A DNA stretch of 10,056 nt, from NCBI GenBank assembly GCA_903930195.1, contig CAIYXH010000235.1, positions 1 through 10,056 of the forward strand. Direction: 5' to 3'. Positions 1 to 5,997 of the stretch are shown one piece after another. The stretch comes from an uncultured Actinomycetes bacterium. Its GTDB lineage: Bacteria; Actinomycetota; Thermoleophilia; Gaiellales; Gaiellaceae. The number at the start of each line of letters is the position of its first letter. The stretch's first letter is position 1. The notes beneath the pieces were generated by a model. That model was not told the DNA's origin. It did no database searches and worked only from the letters and a program-made list of their open reading frames with translations. A program made the position numbers and the translations under genes.

Positions 1-243
1 GGTGCGCCCGTGCTCGCCTATGACGTGGAGTTCAACCGCGAGGTCACGGCCGGCAATGCTTACTTCTGGTCGGATGCCGCCCAGTTGACCTCACTTTTCG
101 ATGGTGTTGCGTCAGGAGAATTCGAGGCACGCTTGGCGCAGTTGCCTGAACTGGGCCGCGACCGAATTCGTCATGCGTACCAATGGGATGCGGTGACATC
201 GGACTACGAGGCCTTGCTACAACGACTGGTGTCGAGGCCATGA
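1..243 (+). CDS. Glycosyltransferase, family 4 (DUF1972-type), C-terminal fragment
   Basis: The reading frame is already open at base 1 and ends with TGA, giving 80 residues of the C-terminus of a larger protein. The segment G-A-P-V-L-A-Y-D-V-E-F-N-R-E-V followed by an aromatic N-A-Y-F-W and an acidic/hydrophobic helix resembles the end of GT-B fold glycosyltransferases with an N-terminal DUF1972 domain, many of them annotated as rhamnosyltransferases in capsule or O-antigen loci. In that family this part follows the nucleotide-sugar-binding glutamate region. The donor and acceptor cannot be read from the fragment. The stop codon overlaps the ATG of the next glycosyltransferase (ATGA), so the two are probably translated together and act on the same cell-envelope glycan. 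The GTG at 10 is an internal Val, not a start. Family assignment is by pattern recognition on a short tail. Confidence 0.75.
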   Translation, partial: GAPVLAYDVEFNREVTAGNAYFWSDAAQLTSLFDGVASGEFEARLAQLPELGRDRIRHAYQWDAVTSDYEALLQRLVSRP

Positions 244-1094
244 CGGGAGTCGCCGCGCTCATCGTCACACACAACGCGGAGTCGTGGATCGAGAAGACAC
301 TGGCGAGTGTTCTGGCCCAGGAACGGCAGGCCGACTCGATCATTGTGGTCGACGACAGGTCGACGGACAGCACACGCGACATGGTGAAGGCCCTGGCGCC
401 ATCAGCGGTGCTACTGGCTTCGCGATCGGCAGCCGATGACGCGATCACGCGTACGGCGCACAACTTTGTGCAAGGTGCGGAACATGCAAGCACGATGGAT
501 TGCGACATCGTGGTTCTCGGCGATCACGACGACACATGGCATCCGGGTCGAATCGCACACCAAGCGGCACTTCTCGAGCGTGAGCAGTCCTTGGCGATGG
601 TGTCCAGCGACGGACTATTGGCGTACGAGGTCGCGGCAGTCGCGGGTGAGCCCACGCGTCTGCGCGAGGCTTTCCCCGTCGACCCGGACTTCGGCACGTG
701 GCCGCACGAACAGCAGTTCGCCTACACGTTGGGGCATTCAGTGGCCACAGGTGGTGCGAGCGCGATTCGAGTCTCGCGCCTGGCGCCGGCTCTCGTCCCG
801 CCACTCGGGTGGTTGCACGACCGGTGGTGGAGCCTGGCGTCGTGCGTGGTGGGCGGCATGCTCGTGGACCCACAGGCGGTCATCGACTATCGCGTGCGGG
901 AAGGCCAGCAGGTGGGCATCGACCGCGGTCGACAGGCGAGATCGGGAGCCGGCCGCGCTCTTGGCAGCCTCAGACGAGCTCCGCAATTGCTGTCGCGGGC
1001 ACGCGATCTGCGAGCCGGGCTCATGCCGCTGGCCACCTCGGGGACCATGCAGCAGGCGCTGTCGCTGCGCAACATTGCGCGAGCAGCGCGCTAG
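240..1094 (+). CDS. Glycosyltransferase family 2 (rhamnosyltransferase-like)
   Basis: This 284-residue protein has the GT-A layout of family 2. An N-terminal strand (residues 4-12, V-A-A-L-I-V-T-H-N) is followed by the nucleotide-binding V-V-D-D-R-S-T-D-S-T at 36-45. The metal-binding acidic motif G-D-H-D-D-T-W lies at 94-100, the counterpart of the D-Q-D-D-x-W motif common in rhamnosyltransferases, and H-D-R-W-W at 193-197 is the likely catalytic-base region. Y-R-V-R-E-G-Q-Q-V-G at 217-226 matches the conserved end of the catalytic domain. The last ~55 residues are basic and may form a membrane-proximal tail; there is no transmembrane helix. It should add a sugar from a nucleotide donor to a growing surface glycan at the cytoplasmic membrane face. 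I chose the ATG overlapping the upstream stop (ATGA); the frame is open further back to 183, but that part lies inside the preceding gene. The sugar specificity is unknown. Confidence 0.9.
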   Translation: MTGVAALIVTHNAESWIEKTLASVLAQERQADSIIVVDDRSTDSTRDMVKALAPSAVLLASRSAADDAITRTAHNFVQGAEHASTMDCDIVVLGDHDDTWHPGRIAHQAALLEREQSLAMVSSDGLLAYEVAAVAGEPTRLREAFPVDPDFGTWPHEQQFAYTLGHSVATGGASAIRVSRLAPALVPPLGWLHDRWWSLASCVVGGMLVDPQAVIDYRVREGQQVGIDRGRQARSGAGRALGSLRRAPQLLSRARDLRAGLMPLATSGTMQQALSLRNIARAAR

Positions 1095-1117
1095 ACGTCA
1101 CGCGCGCGCAGCGCGCT
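1085..1117. terminator. Possible bidirectional terminator between convergent genes
   Basis: The 35-base gap between the glycosyltransferase stop (1094) and the stop of the convergent membrane protein (1130) carries two copies of the self-complementary octamer AGCGCGCT (1085-1092 and 1110-1117). They can pair as an 8-bp GC-rich stem with a 17-base loop. Each lies in a longer direct repeat GCAGCGCGCTA (1083-1093, 1108-1118). There is no T-tract on either strand, so function as a terminator is an inference from position and pairing only. Confidence 0.3.
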
Positions 1118-1129
1118 AAGCCTCACGTG

Positions 1130-1753
1130 CTAAGCCGGCGCGTTTCCCAAGTGCGTGACGCACACCTGCAAGGTCGGGGAATCGATACCGCGGTACGGCA
1201 CCGCGGTGCATTCGGGAACGCCCGCGGCGATAGATGCCGGTAGCGATTGCCAGAACGCGTAGATCTGGTCTTTGGAGGGTGCATACATCGCGATCGCGGT
1301 GGGCTCGAGTTCGTGCAGGTGATCGCTGTCGCCGGGTTGGAACGTGTCGTTGCCCGTGACGAGGTTGTACTTGCCCCACAGCTGCATTCCGGCAGCCCCT
1401 GCTCCAAGGCGCGCGCTGTCGGTCCACAGTGCGATCCGGTCGGTGTCCTTGCTGTGGTCGAGTACCCAGTGCTCTGCTTCGATGTTGGACTTCTGCAGCA
1501 GACTCGCCTCGAAGTTCACGTACGCCGCACGCAAGGGGTACTGGCCGTAGGTGCCCAAGAGTCCGCGGCCGTTGGCCATGAACTGGCCGATGACCGCAAT
1601 GCCAACCAAGCACACGATGACGGCGATGCCGACCAGGATGCGTTCCCACTGCTGTGCCGCCACAGGGGCGAGGGAGATCGCGGCTATGCCGCCCATGAGA
1701 GCCACGACCGCAACGGCGAGAAGCACACCGGTGAACGTTCTACGCGGAAGCAT
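1130..1753 (-). CDS. Membrane-anchored protein of unknown function in polysaccharide locus
   Basis: I do not recognise a named family. The 207-residue protein starts with a basic M-L-P-R-R, then has two hydrophobic segments (about residues 8-29 and 37-58) that should be membrane helices. The remaining ~145 residues form a soluble domain, probably outside the membrane. That domain has D-R-I-A-L-W-T-D-S near 105-113, L-W-G-K-Y-N at 125-130, and two cysteines (182 and 198) that could form a disulfide. The end of a larger polytopic membrane protein might look like this, so a truncated relative of a multi-helix envelope protein is possible. However, AGGA at 1763-1760 with a 6-base spacer before the ATG at 1753 supports a genuine start. 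It converges on the two glycosyltransferases and has their lower GC, suggesting the same surface-glycan locus. The start overlaps the end of the Roadblock gene by 14 bases. Confidence 0.7.
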   Translation of the reverse strand: MLPRRTFTGVLLAVAVVALMGGIAAISLAPVAAQQWERILVGIAVIVCLVGIAVIGQFMANGRGLLGTYGQYPLRAAYVNFEASLLQKSNIEAEHWVLDHSKDTDRIALWTDSARLGAGAAGMQLWGKYNLVTGNDTFQPGDSDHLHELEPTAIAMYAPSKDQIYAFWQSLPASIAAGVPECTAVPYRGIDSPTLQVCVTHLGNAPA

Positions 1754-2195
1754 CGGCTTTCCTGCGGGCGTGACGTCCGGGCGCGAGTGCGGCGTCCGCC
1801 TCGGTGTCGGGCTCGGCCTCCGGCTCGGAGATGGTGCCCGGTGCCTCGACCGCGGTCTCGGCGAGCGAGCGGAGGCAGTGCTTGAGGTCGTAGAAGACAA
1901 GGCCGACCGTCGGGTCGGGACGGGTCGTCGCGACGATCGCACGCCCGGCGCGCCGCACCATGAAGACGCTCCCCTCGAGCGTCGCCACCTCGAGCTGGGC
2001 GACATCGGGCAGCCCGCGCAGCCGGCGGAGCGCCTCGGCCTCGTCGAGCAGGGCCGTCACGACCGCCGCGAAGCGCGCGGCGGCAGCGTCGTCGAGCGTC
2101 GAGGCGAGCAGCGAGCCGTCGGCCTCGACGACTGCAACGTCGATGACCTGAGACGAGATCTCCGTGAAATCCGCGATGGCCTGGGCCGCATCCAT
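1740..2195 (-). CDS. Roadblock/LC7 domain protein
   Basis: The 151-residue product has a compact alpha/beta domain over residues ~5-112. V-I-D-V-A-V-V-E-A-D-G-S-L-L-A-S-T at 17-33 is the typical Roadblock strand-turn-strand. A helix with A-A-V-V-T-A-L-L-D-E-A follows, then a strand with E-V-A-T-L-E-G-S-V-F at 69-78, and a last strand/helix G-L-V-F-Y-D-L-K-H-C-L-R-S-L at 98-111. Bacterial relatives often act as partners or regulators of small Ras-like GTPases (MglA/MglB-type systems) or as stand-alone dimers; no GTPase gene is in this window. The tail (113-151) is low complexity, acidic then basic, and unlikely to be folded. I chose the ATG at 2195 rather than 2207: a TATGCT hexamer ends 7 bases before it, as expected for a leaderless message. 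The gene is divergent from the YihY gene with 23 bases between starts. Family assignment is by fold pattern, without a search. Confidence 0.7.
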   Translation of the reverse strand: MDAAQAIADFTEISSQVIDVAVVEADGSLLASTLDDAAAARFAAVVTALLDEAEALRRLRGLPDVAQLEVATLEGSVFMVRRAGRAIVATTRPDPTVGLVFYDLKHCLRSLAETAVEAPGTISEPEAEPDTEADAALAPGRHARRKADASA

Positions 2196-2202
2196 GCACC
2201 TG

Positions 2203-2208
2203 AGCATA
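2203..2208 (-). promoter_or_regulatory. Candidate -10 element of the Roadblock gene, leaderless type
   Basis: Read on the minus strand the hexamer is TATGCT, which fits the TANNNT consensus. It ends 7 bases before the ATG at 2195, so transcription would begin at or next to the start codon. AGGTG lies only one base from the ATG, too close for a normal ribosome binding site. No clear -35 hexamer is visible. The same bases overlap a weaker -10-like hexamer for the divergent gene. Confidence 0.45.
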
Positions 2209-2210
2209 CT
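2205..2210 (+). promoter_or_regulatory. Weak candidate -10 element of the YihY gene
   Basis: CATACT matches TATAAT at four of six positions and lies 8 bases before the ATG at 2219, again placing the transcript start at or near the initiation codon. There is no purine-rich ribosome binding site in the 23-base gap. It overlaps the opposite-strand -10 candidate by four bases. The call rests on position more than on sequence match. Confidence 0.3.
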
Positions 2211-2218
2211 GCGGTCGG

Positions 2219-3010
2219 ATGGCCCTGATCCTGCGTAAGTTCTTCGCCGACCTGGGGACCCACCTCGCGGCGATGATCGCCTACTTCGCACTCCTCTCGT
2301 TCGTGCCGCTGCTCCTGCTCTCGCTGGCGCTCCTTGGCGCCGGCCACCAGGCAGACCAGGGCTCGTTCTTCGTCCACGAGCTCCACCGGACGTTCCCCAG
2401 CACCTCGCTCGACAAGATCATCGATGCCGTCCAGGCGATTCGCCAGAACGCGAAGGCCCTCGGCGCAGTCGGCGCGGGCTTCCTGCTCTGGTCGTCGCTC
2501 TCGCTCTTCAGCGTGCTCGAGAGCGCGTTCAACATCGTCTACGACCGGCCGAACCGGCCGTTCCTGCGCGGGAAGGCCCTGGCCCTGCTGATGATGGTCA
2601 CCTCACTCGCCTTCCTCTGGGCCTCGCTCGTCGCCGGCTCCCTCGGCGGCGAGATCCTCAAGCGCTACGCCGGCTTCCAGGACGAGGGCACGACCGCGAC
2701 CGCGCTCTCGATCGTCGCCTCGCTCATCGGCTTCTTCGTCTTCCTGGCCTCGGCGTACGTCGTGCTGACGAACGACCACATGAGCTGGGGCGAGGTCACG
2801 CCCGGCGCCGCGGTTGCCGCAGTCGTGCTCGAGGCGACGTTCCAGTTCCTGCCCGCCTTCGTGCACCTCTCGAAGCACAACCCGGTGCTGCAGACCCTCT
2901 CCGGGCCGGCCGTGCTCCTGGTCTGGCTCTACGTGATGGCGAACGTGATCGTGCTCGGCGCCGAGGTGAACGTCATTCGCCGCGATCGATCGCGGCAAGA
3001 AGCTCTCTGA
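2219..3010 (+). CDS. YihY/BrkB family membrane protein
   Basis: This 263-residue integral membrane protein carries the family hallmarks: L-A-A-M-I-A-Y-F-A-L-L-S-F-V-P-L-L-L at ~16-33, F-N-I-V-Y-D-R-P-N-R-P-F at 104-115, and G-P-A-V-L-L-V-W-L-Y near 229-238 followed by L-G-A-E-V-N at 246-251. Six membrane helices can be placed at about 15-40, 80-105, 120-143, 160-182, 193-212 and 228-250. The family was once annotated as ribonuclease BN, an error, and as BrkB from a Bordetella serum-resistance locus; its true role is unsettled, possibly transport or membrane organisation. The length is at the short end for the family because the usual N-terminal leader of ~20 residues is missing. The start ATG has no Shine-Dalgarno sequence. 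The last 38 bases overlap the 3' end of rdgB on the other strand, and the final residues (R-R-D-R-S-R-Q-E-A-L) are encoded partly by a perfect palindrome. Confidence 0.88.
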   Translation: MALILRKFFADLGTHLAAMIAYFALLSFVPLLLLSLALLGAGHQADQGSFFVHELHRTFPSTSLDKIIDAVQAIRQNAKALGAVGAGFLLWSSLSLFSVLESAFNIVYDRPNRPFLRGKALALLMMVTSLAFLWASLVAGSLGGEILKRYAGFQDEGTTATALSIVASLIGFFVFLASAYVVLTNDHMSWGEVTPGAAVAAVVLEATFQFLPAFVHLSKHNPVLQTLSGPAVLLVWLYVMANVIVLGAEVNVIRRDRSRQEAL

Positions 3011-3539
3011 CCGCCTGCGCGCGGTGCGAGTGGGCGTTCTTCCAGTCGTCGCCGAGCTCCGCGACGGTCTGGTCATGTCCGGCGGGCACGAGGATCGGGT
3101 CGTAGCCGAAGCCCTCCGAGCCGCGACGGGCGGGCGCGAGCTCGCCCTCGAGCGTGCCCCGTCCGTGCAGCTCGCGTCCGTCGGGCGCGATCGCAACGAG
3201 CTCGGAGACCATTCGCGTGCGGCGATCCGTCTCCGGCGCCATCCGCTCGAGGAGGGCGTCGGCCTGGTCGCGGCCGGGCGCCCAGCGGGCCGAATGCAGC
3301 CCCGGGGCGCCGTCGAGCGCGGCGCACTCGATCCCCGAGTCCTCGCCGAGCACCCAGACGTCGGCAGGAGCCCGTCCGCGGGCGAAGCGCGCCTTGATCA
3401 GGGCGTTCGCACGATAGGTCGTTCCGTCCTCGGGCGGGTAGTCGTCGGCGCCGAGCGCCTCGAGCGTCCAGTCGGGCAGGAGGACGAGGAGCTCCTCGAG
3501 CTTGTGCGCGTTGCCCGTGGCGACGACGGCCCGCGTCAC
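2973..3539 (-). CDS. rdgB: XTP/dITP diphosphatase (HAM1/RdgB family)
   Basis: The 188-residue protein hydrolyses non-canonical purine triphosphates (ITP, dITP, XTP) to the monophosphate and pyrophosphate in the cytoplasm, keeping deaminated bases out of DNA and RNA. All family motifs are present: the nucleotide-binding A-T-G-N-A-H-K at 7-13, the catalytic G-E-D-S-G at 65-69 with D67, S-E-G-F-G-Y-D-P at 141-148 for base recognition, and S-H-R-A-Q-A at 171-176. Length is slightly below the usual ~200. Translation starts at GTG 3539, whose GTGA overlaps the rph stop, so it is the last gene of the murI-rph-rdgB operon and probably translationally coupled. Its 3' end overlaps the YihY gene on the opposite strand. 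Confidence 0.97.
   Translation of the reverse strand: MTRAVVATGNAHKLEELLVLLPDWTLEALGADDYPPEDGTTYRANALIKARFARGRAPADVWVLGEDSGIECAALDGAPGLHSARWAPGRDQADALLERMAPETDRRTRMVSELVAIAPDGRELHGRGTLEGELAPARRGSEGFGYDPILVPAGHDQTVAELGDDWKNAHSHRAQAVRELLAAIDRGE
2979..2996. terminator. Perfect 18-base palindrome in convergent gene overlap, possible terminator
   Basis: GCCGCGATCGATCGCGGC reads the same on both strands and can fold as a 7-bp GC-rich stem with a TCGA loop in either RNA. It sits inside the 38-base tail-to-tail overlap of the YihY gene (stop 3010) and rdgB (stop 2973), where a shared terminator would be expected. Neither strand has a T-tract after it. Termination is inferred; the palindrome itself is directly visible. 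Confidence 0.4.
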
Positions 3540-4252
3540 AGCGGGACGGCGATCGCCTCGGCCTGGCGCAGCGCGAGCTCGTCGATGCCGCCCGCTGCCA
3601 GATCGAGGAGGCCGTCGAGCCGCGCCCGGTCGAACGGGACGCGCTCTGCGGTCGCCTGTACCTCGACGAACTCTCCGTTCCCGGTCATGACGACGTTCAG
3701 GTCGACGTCGGCGCTCGAGTCCTCGACGTAGTCGAGATCGAGCAGCGAGACGCCGTCGACGACGCCCACCGAGACCGCGGCAACCGAGCCGACGAGCGCC
3801 TTCGAGAGACCGAAGCGGTCGAGCGCGCGACGGGCAGCCACGTACGCGCCGGTGATCGCCGCGCAGCGGGTGCCGCCGTCTGCCTGGAGCACATCGCAGT
3901 CGAGATGGACGGTGCGCTCGCCGAGTGCCTCGAAGTCGACGACACCGCGGAGCGCGCGTCCGATCAGGCGCTGGATCTCGACGGTGCGCCCGCCCTGCTT
4001 GCCGCGGGCGGCTTCGCGATCGGTGCGCTCGCCCGTGGACGCGGGGAGCAGCGAGTACTCAGCCGTCATCCAGCCGCGGCCCGAGCGATGCAGCCAGCGC
4101 GGCACGCTCTCGACGACGCTCGCCGTGCAGAGGACACGCGTGCGGCCCTGCGACCAGAGCACCATCCCGTGCGGCTGCTCGAGGAAGGTCGGATCGAACG
4201 CGACGTCGCGGAGCTGGTCGACGCGGCGGCCGTCGTGACGCGTGCCGCTCAC
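3536..4252 (-). CDS. rph: Ribonuclease PH
   Basis: A 238-residue phosphorolytic 3'-5' exoribonuclease that trims tRNA 3' ends using inorganic phosphate and works as a hexameric ring in the cytoplasm. The full single RNase PH domain is visible: T-R-V-L-C-T-A-S-V at 38-46, G-R-G-W-M-T-A-E-Y-S-L-L-P at 58-70, R-T-V-E-I-Q-R-L-I-G-R at 89-99, and D-C-D-V-L-Q-A-D-G-G-T-R at 118-129, which includes the phosphate-site arginine region. Aspartates D178 and D184 in E-D-S-S-A-D-V-D fall at the numbering known for the catalytic/metal residues of the family. Length is normal. The GTG start at 4252 overlaps the murI stop as GTGA, and its own TGA overlaps the rdgB GTG. The order murI-rph-rdgB is a recurrent actinobacterial arrangement. 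Confidence 0.97.
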   Translation of the reverse strand: MSGTRHDGRRVDQLRDVAFDPTFLEQPHGMVLWSQGRTRVLCTASVVESVPRWLHRSGRGWMTAEYSLLPASTGERTDREAARGKQGGRTVEIQRLIGRALRGVVDFEALGERTVHLDCDVLQADGGTRCAAITGAYVAARRALDRFGLSKALVGSVAAVSVGVVDGVSLLDLDYVEDSSADVDLNVVMTGNGEFVEVQATAERVPFDRARLDGLLDLAAGGIDELALRQAEAIAVPL

Positions 4253-5058
4253 GCCGCTGCCCTCTCGAGATCGCCGACGGCGACACGGCGCACCTCGCCG
4301 AGCGGGAGCTGCAGGAAGCGCTCGCCACGGGAGCGGAACGTCTCGGGATCGCCGGTCGTGAGGAAGCGGTACTCACCGATGCGGGTGCGCTCGTTCTCCC
4401 AGCCCTTGCGCGCGAGCGTGTCCGCAACCTCGCGCGCCGTCTCCTCGGCCGAGAAGACAAGGGTCACGTCGCGGCCGAAGACGCGCTGCAGCACGGGGCG
4501 GATCAAGGGGTAGTGGGTGCAACCGAGGATCACGGTGTCGCAGCCTGCCTGCTTCAGCGGCTCGGCGTACTCGACAACCGCATCGACCGTCTGCTCGCCG
4601 GCCTCGATCAGCGGCACGAGCCGGGGGCAGGCAACCGCCGTGAAGCGGACGCTCGCGTCGAGCGTCCGCACGAGCTGCGCGTAGCGTCCGGCGGCGACGG
4701 TGGCCTCGGTCGCGAGCAGCCCGATCCTCCGGTTGCGCGTCGTGCGGACGGCCGCGGCGGCCTCGGGCGTGATCACGCCCACCACGGGAACCTGCAGCAC
4801 CTCCTGCAACCCGGGCAGCGCGGCGGACGTCGCGGAGTTGCACGCGACGACGATCAGCTTCACCCCGCAGGTCTCGAGGTAGCCGCCGATCTCGTGGGCG
4901 AAGCGGCGGATCTCGGCGACGGGCCGCGGACCGTACGGCAGCCGCGCGTGGTCGCCGAGATAGACGAAGTCCTCATTCGGCATCGTCACGAGACACTCGT
5001 GCAGGACGGTCAGGCCCCCGACGCCCGAGTCGAAGACGCCGATCGGACGCGCATCCAT
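4249..5058 (-). CDS. murI: Glutamate racemase
   Basis: This 269-residue cofactor-independent racemase converts L-glutamate to D-glutamate for peptidoglycan stem peptides. The two catalytic cysteines are in V-A-C-N-S-A-T (C73) and G-C-T-H-Y-P-L (C180), each heading one half of the pseudo-symmetric fold. The substrate-binding F-D-S-G-V-G-G lies at 9-15, with Y-L-G-D-H-A-R-L-P-Y-G at 33-43. Length is typical. It is the first gene of the operon with rph and rdgB, with four-base GTGA overlaps between the genes. The ATG at 5058 has no ribosome binding site; a TACACT hexamer ends 6 bases upstream, suggesting a leaderless transcript. It is divergent from the DUF72 gene with 27 bases between the starts. 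Confidence 0.97.
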   Translation of the reverse strand: MDARPIGVFDSGVGGLTVLHECLVTMPNEDFVYLGDHARLPYGPRPVAEIRRFAHEIGGYLETCGVKLIVVACNSATSAALPGLQEVLQVPVVGVITPEAAAAVRTTRNRRIGLLATEATVAAGRYAQLVRTLDASVRFTAVACPRLVPLIEAGEQTVDAVVEYAEPLKQAGCDTVILGCTHYPLIRPVLQRVFGRDVTLVFSAEETAREVADTLARKGWENERTRIGEYRFLTTGDPETFRSRGERFLQLPLGEVRRVAVGDLERAAA

Positions 5059-5064
5059 CAGGCC

Positions 5065-5070
5065 AGTGTA
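5065..5070 (-). promoter_or_regulatory. Candidate -10 element of the murI-rph-rdgB operon, leaderless type
   Basis: On the minus strand the hexamer is TACACT, fitting TANNNT, and it ends 6 bases before the murI ATG. That geometry puts transcript initiation on or beside the start codon. It lies in the only AT-rich patch of the 27-base divergent gap. No convincing -35 hexamer is seen 16-18 bases further upstream. Confidence 0.5.
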
Positions 5071-5085
5071 TTTCTAGTCCCGGTC

Positions 5086-5997
5086 ATGGCCGCCCCTGTC
5101 CGCATCGGGATCTGCTCCTTCGCCGACGACGCGCTCGTCAACCACTGGTACCCGCCGGGCACGCCGCCGAAAGCACGGCTGCCGCTCTACGCCGAGTCGT
5201 TCTCGACGGTCGAGATCGATTCGACCTTCTACGGCATGCCCGCCCGCTCGACCGTGCAGGGGTGGGCCGACCGAGTGCCTGACGGCTTCGTCGTCCACGT
5301 CAAGGCCTTCGGGCTGATGACGCGCCATCCGGTGCAACCGAACCGCCTCCCGCCCGAGCTCCGCGAGGGGCTGCCGCTCGACGCCCGCGGTCGCATCGAC
5401 CGCCCGTCACCCGAGCAGCGCGCGACGGTGTTCGCCGCCTTCGTCGACGCGCTCGAGCCGCTGCGGAGCCAGGGGAAGCTCGGCGGCATCCTCTTCCAGC
5501 TCCCGCCGTACCTCGACCGCAAGCCGGCCGTGTTCGACTACCTCGTCTGGGCGCGCGAGCAGCTCGCCGGCCTGCCGGTGCTCGTCGAGTTCCGCAACCG
5601 CTCGTGGTTCGACGAGCGGGCCTTCCCCGAGGTGCTGCGCTTCCTCGAGGAGCACGACCTCGCCTACGTCTCGGTCGACGCGCCGCACCTCGACGCGGCG
5701 AACGTCCCGCGCACGATCGTGGCGGCCACCTCCCCGCTCGCCTACGTCCGCTTCCACGGCCGGAACGCGCTGACCTGGAACACGAACCGCGGCAGCCCGG
5801 CCGAGCGCTTCGACTACCTCTACGGACGGGACGAGCTGCACGAGTGGGTCGCGCCGCTGCGCGAGCTCTCGGGCGAGGCGGAGGAGGTCTACGCCTTCTT
5901 CAACAACAACAACCAGACCGACGGCGTCGCCCAGGCGCCCGCCGGCGCAGCCTTGCTGCACGAGCTGCTCGAAGACGACGGCATTCCCGTCGGGTAG
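5086..5997 (+). CDS. DUF72 domain protein (COG1801, TIM-barrel-like)
   Basis: The 303-residue protein spans the whole DUF72 family. Recognisable blocks in order are R-I-G-I-C-S-F at 6-12, Y-P-P-G at 22-25, Y-A-E-S-F-S-T-V-E-I-D-S-T-F-Y at 35-49, F-Q-L-P-P around residue 145, V-E-F-R-N-R-S-W near 167-174, Y-V-R-F-H-G-R-N near 223-230, and the C-terminal Y-A-F-F-N-N-N-N-Q-T-D-G near 268-279. DUF72 proteins adopt a TIM-barrel-like fold resembling metal-dependent hydrolases/isomerases, but their reaction is not established, so only a fold-level annotation is justified. There is no signal peptide. I chose the ATG at 5086: the frame extends far upstream, but that extension is antisense to murI and rph. 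No ribosome binding site precedes it; TCTAGT (5073-5078) lies 7 bases before and could be a weak -10. The amidotransferase gene follows after 10 bases, implying one operon. Confidence 0.92.
   Translation: MAAPVRIGICSFADDALVNHWYPPGTPPKARLPLYAESFSTVEIDSTFYGMPARSTVQGWADRVPDGFVVHVKAFGLMTRHPVQPNRLPPELREGLPLDARGRIDRPSPEQRATVFAAFVDALEPLRSQGKLGGILFQLPPYLDRKPAVFDYLVWAREQLAGLPVLVEFRNRSWFDERAFPEVLRFLEEHDLAYVSVDAPHLDAANVPRTIVAATSPLAYVRFHGRNALTWNTNRGSPAERFDYLYGRDELHEWVAPLRELSGEAEEVYAFFNNNNQTDGVAQAPAGAALLHELLEDDGIPVG

Noticed and set aside
1187..1207. Two copies of the palindrome ACCGCGGT 13 bases apart, as a possible operator
   Set aside because: They lie well inside the coding part of the membrane protein, far from any start, and short CG-rich palindromes are expected by chance here.
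1754..2005. Upstream extension of the two-helix membrane protein by 84 residues
   Set aside because: The extension is Ser/Arg/Pro-rich, lies in the alternative frame of the Roadblock gene, and a ribosome binding site precedes the ATG at 1753.
2979..2996. HIP1-like (GCGATCGC) octamer in the palindrome
   Set aside because: The palindrome contains GCGATCGATCGC, not the exact cyanobacterial HIP1 octamer, and the gene content is not cyanobacterial.
3925..5085. Long plus-strand open frame continuous with the DUF72 gene, about 387 extra N-terminal residues
   Set aside because: It is antisense to murI and rph, both of which carry complete catalytic motifs. The extension is Arg/Gly-rich with no domain pattern, as expected from a shadow frame in GC-rich DNA.
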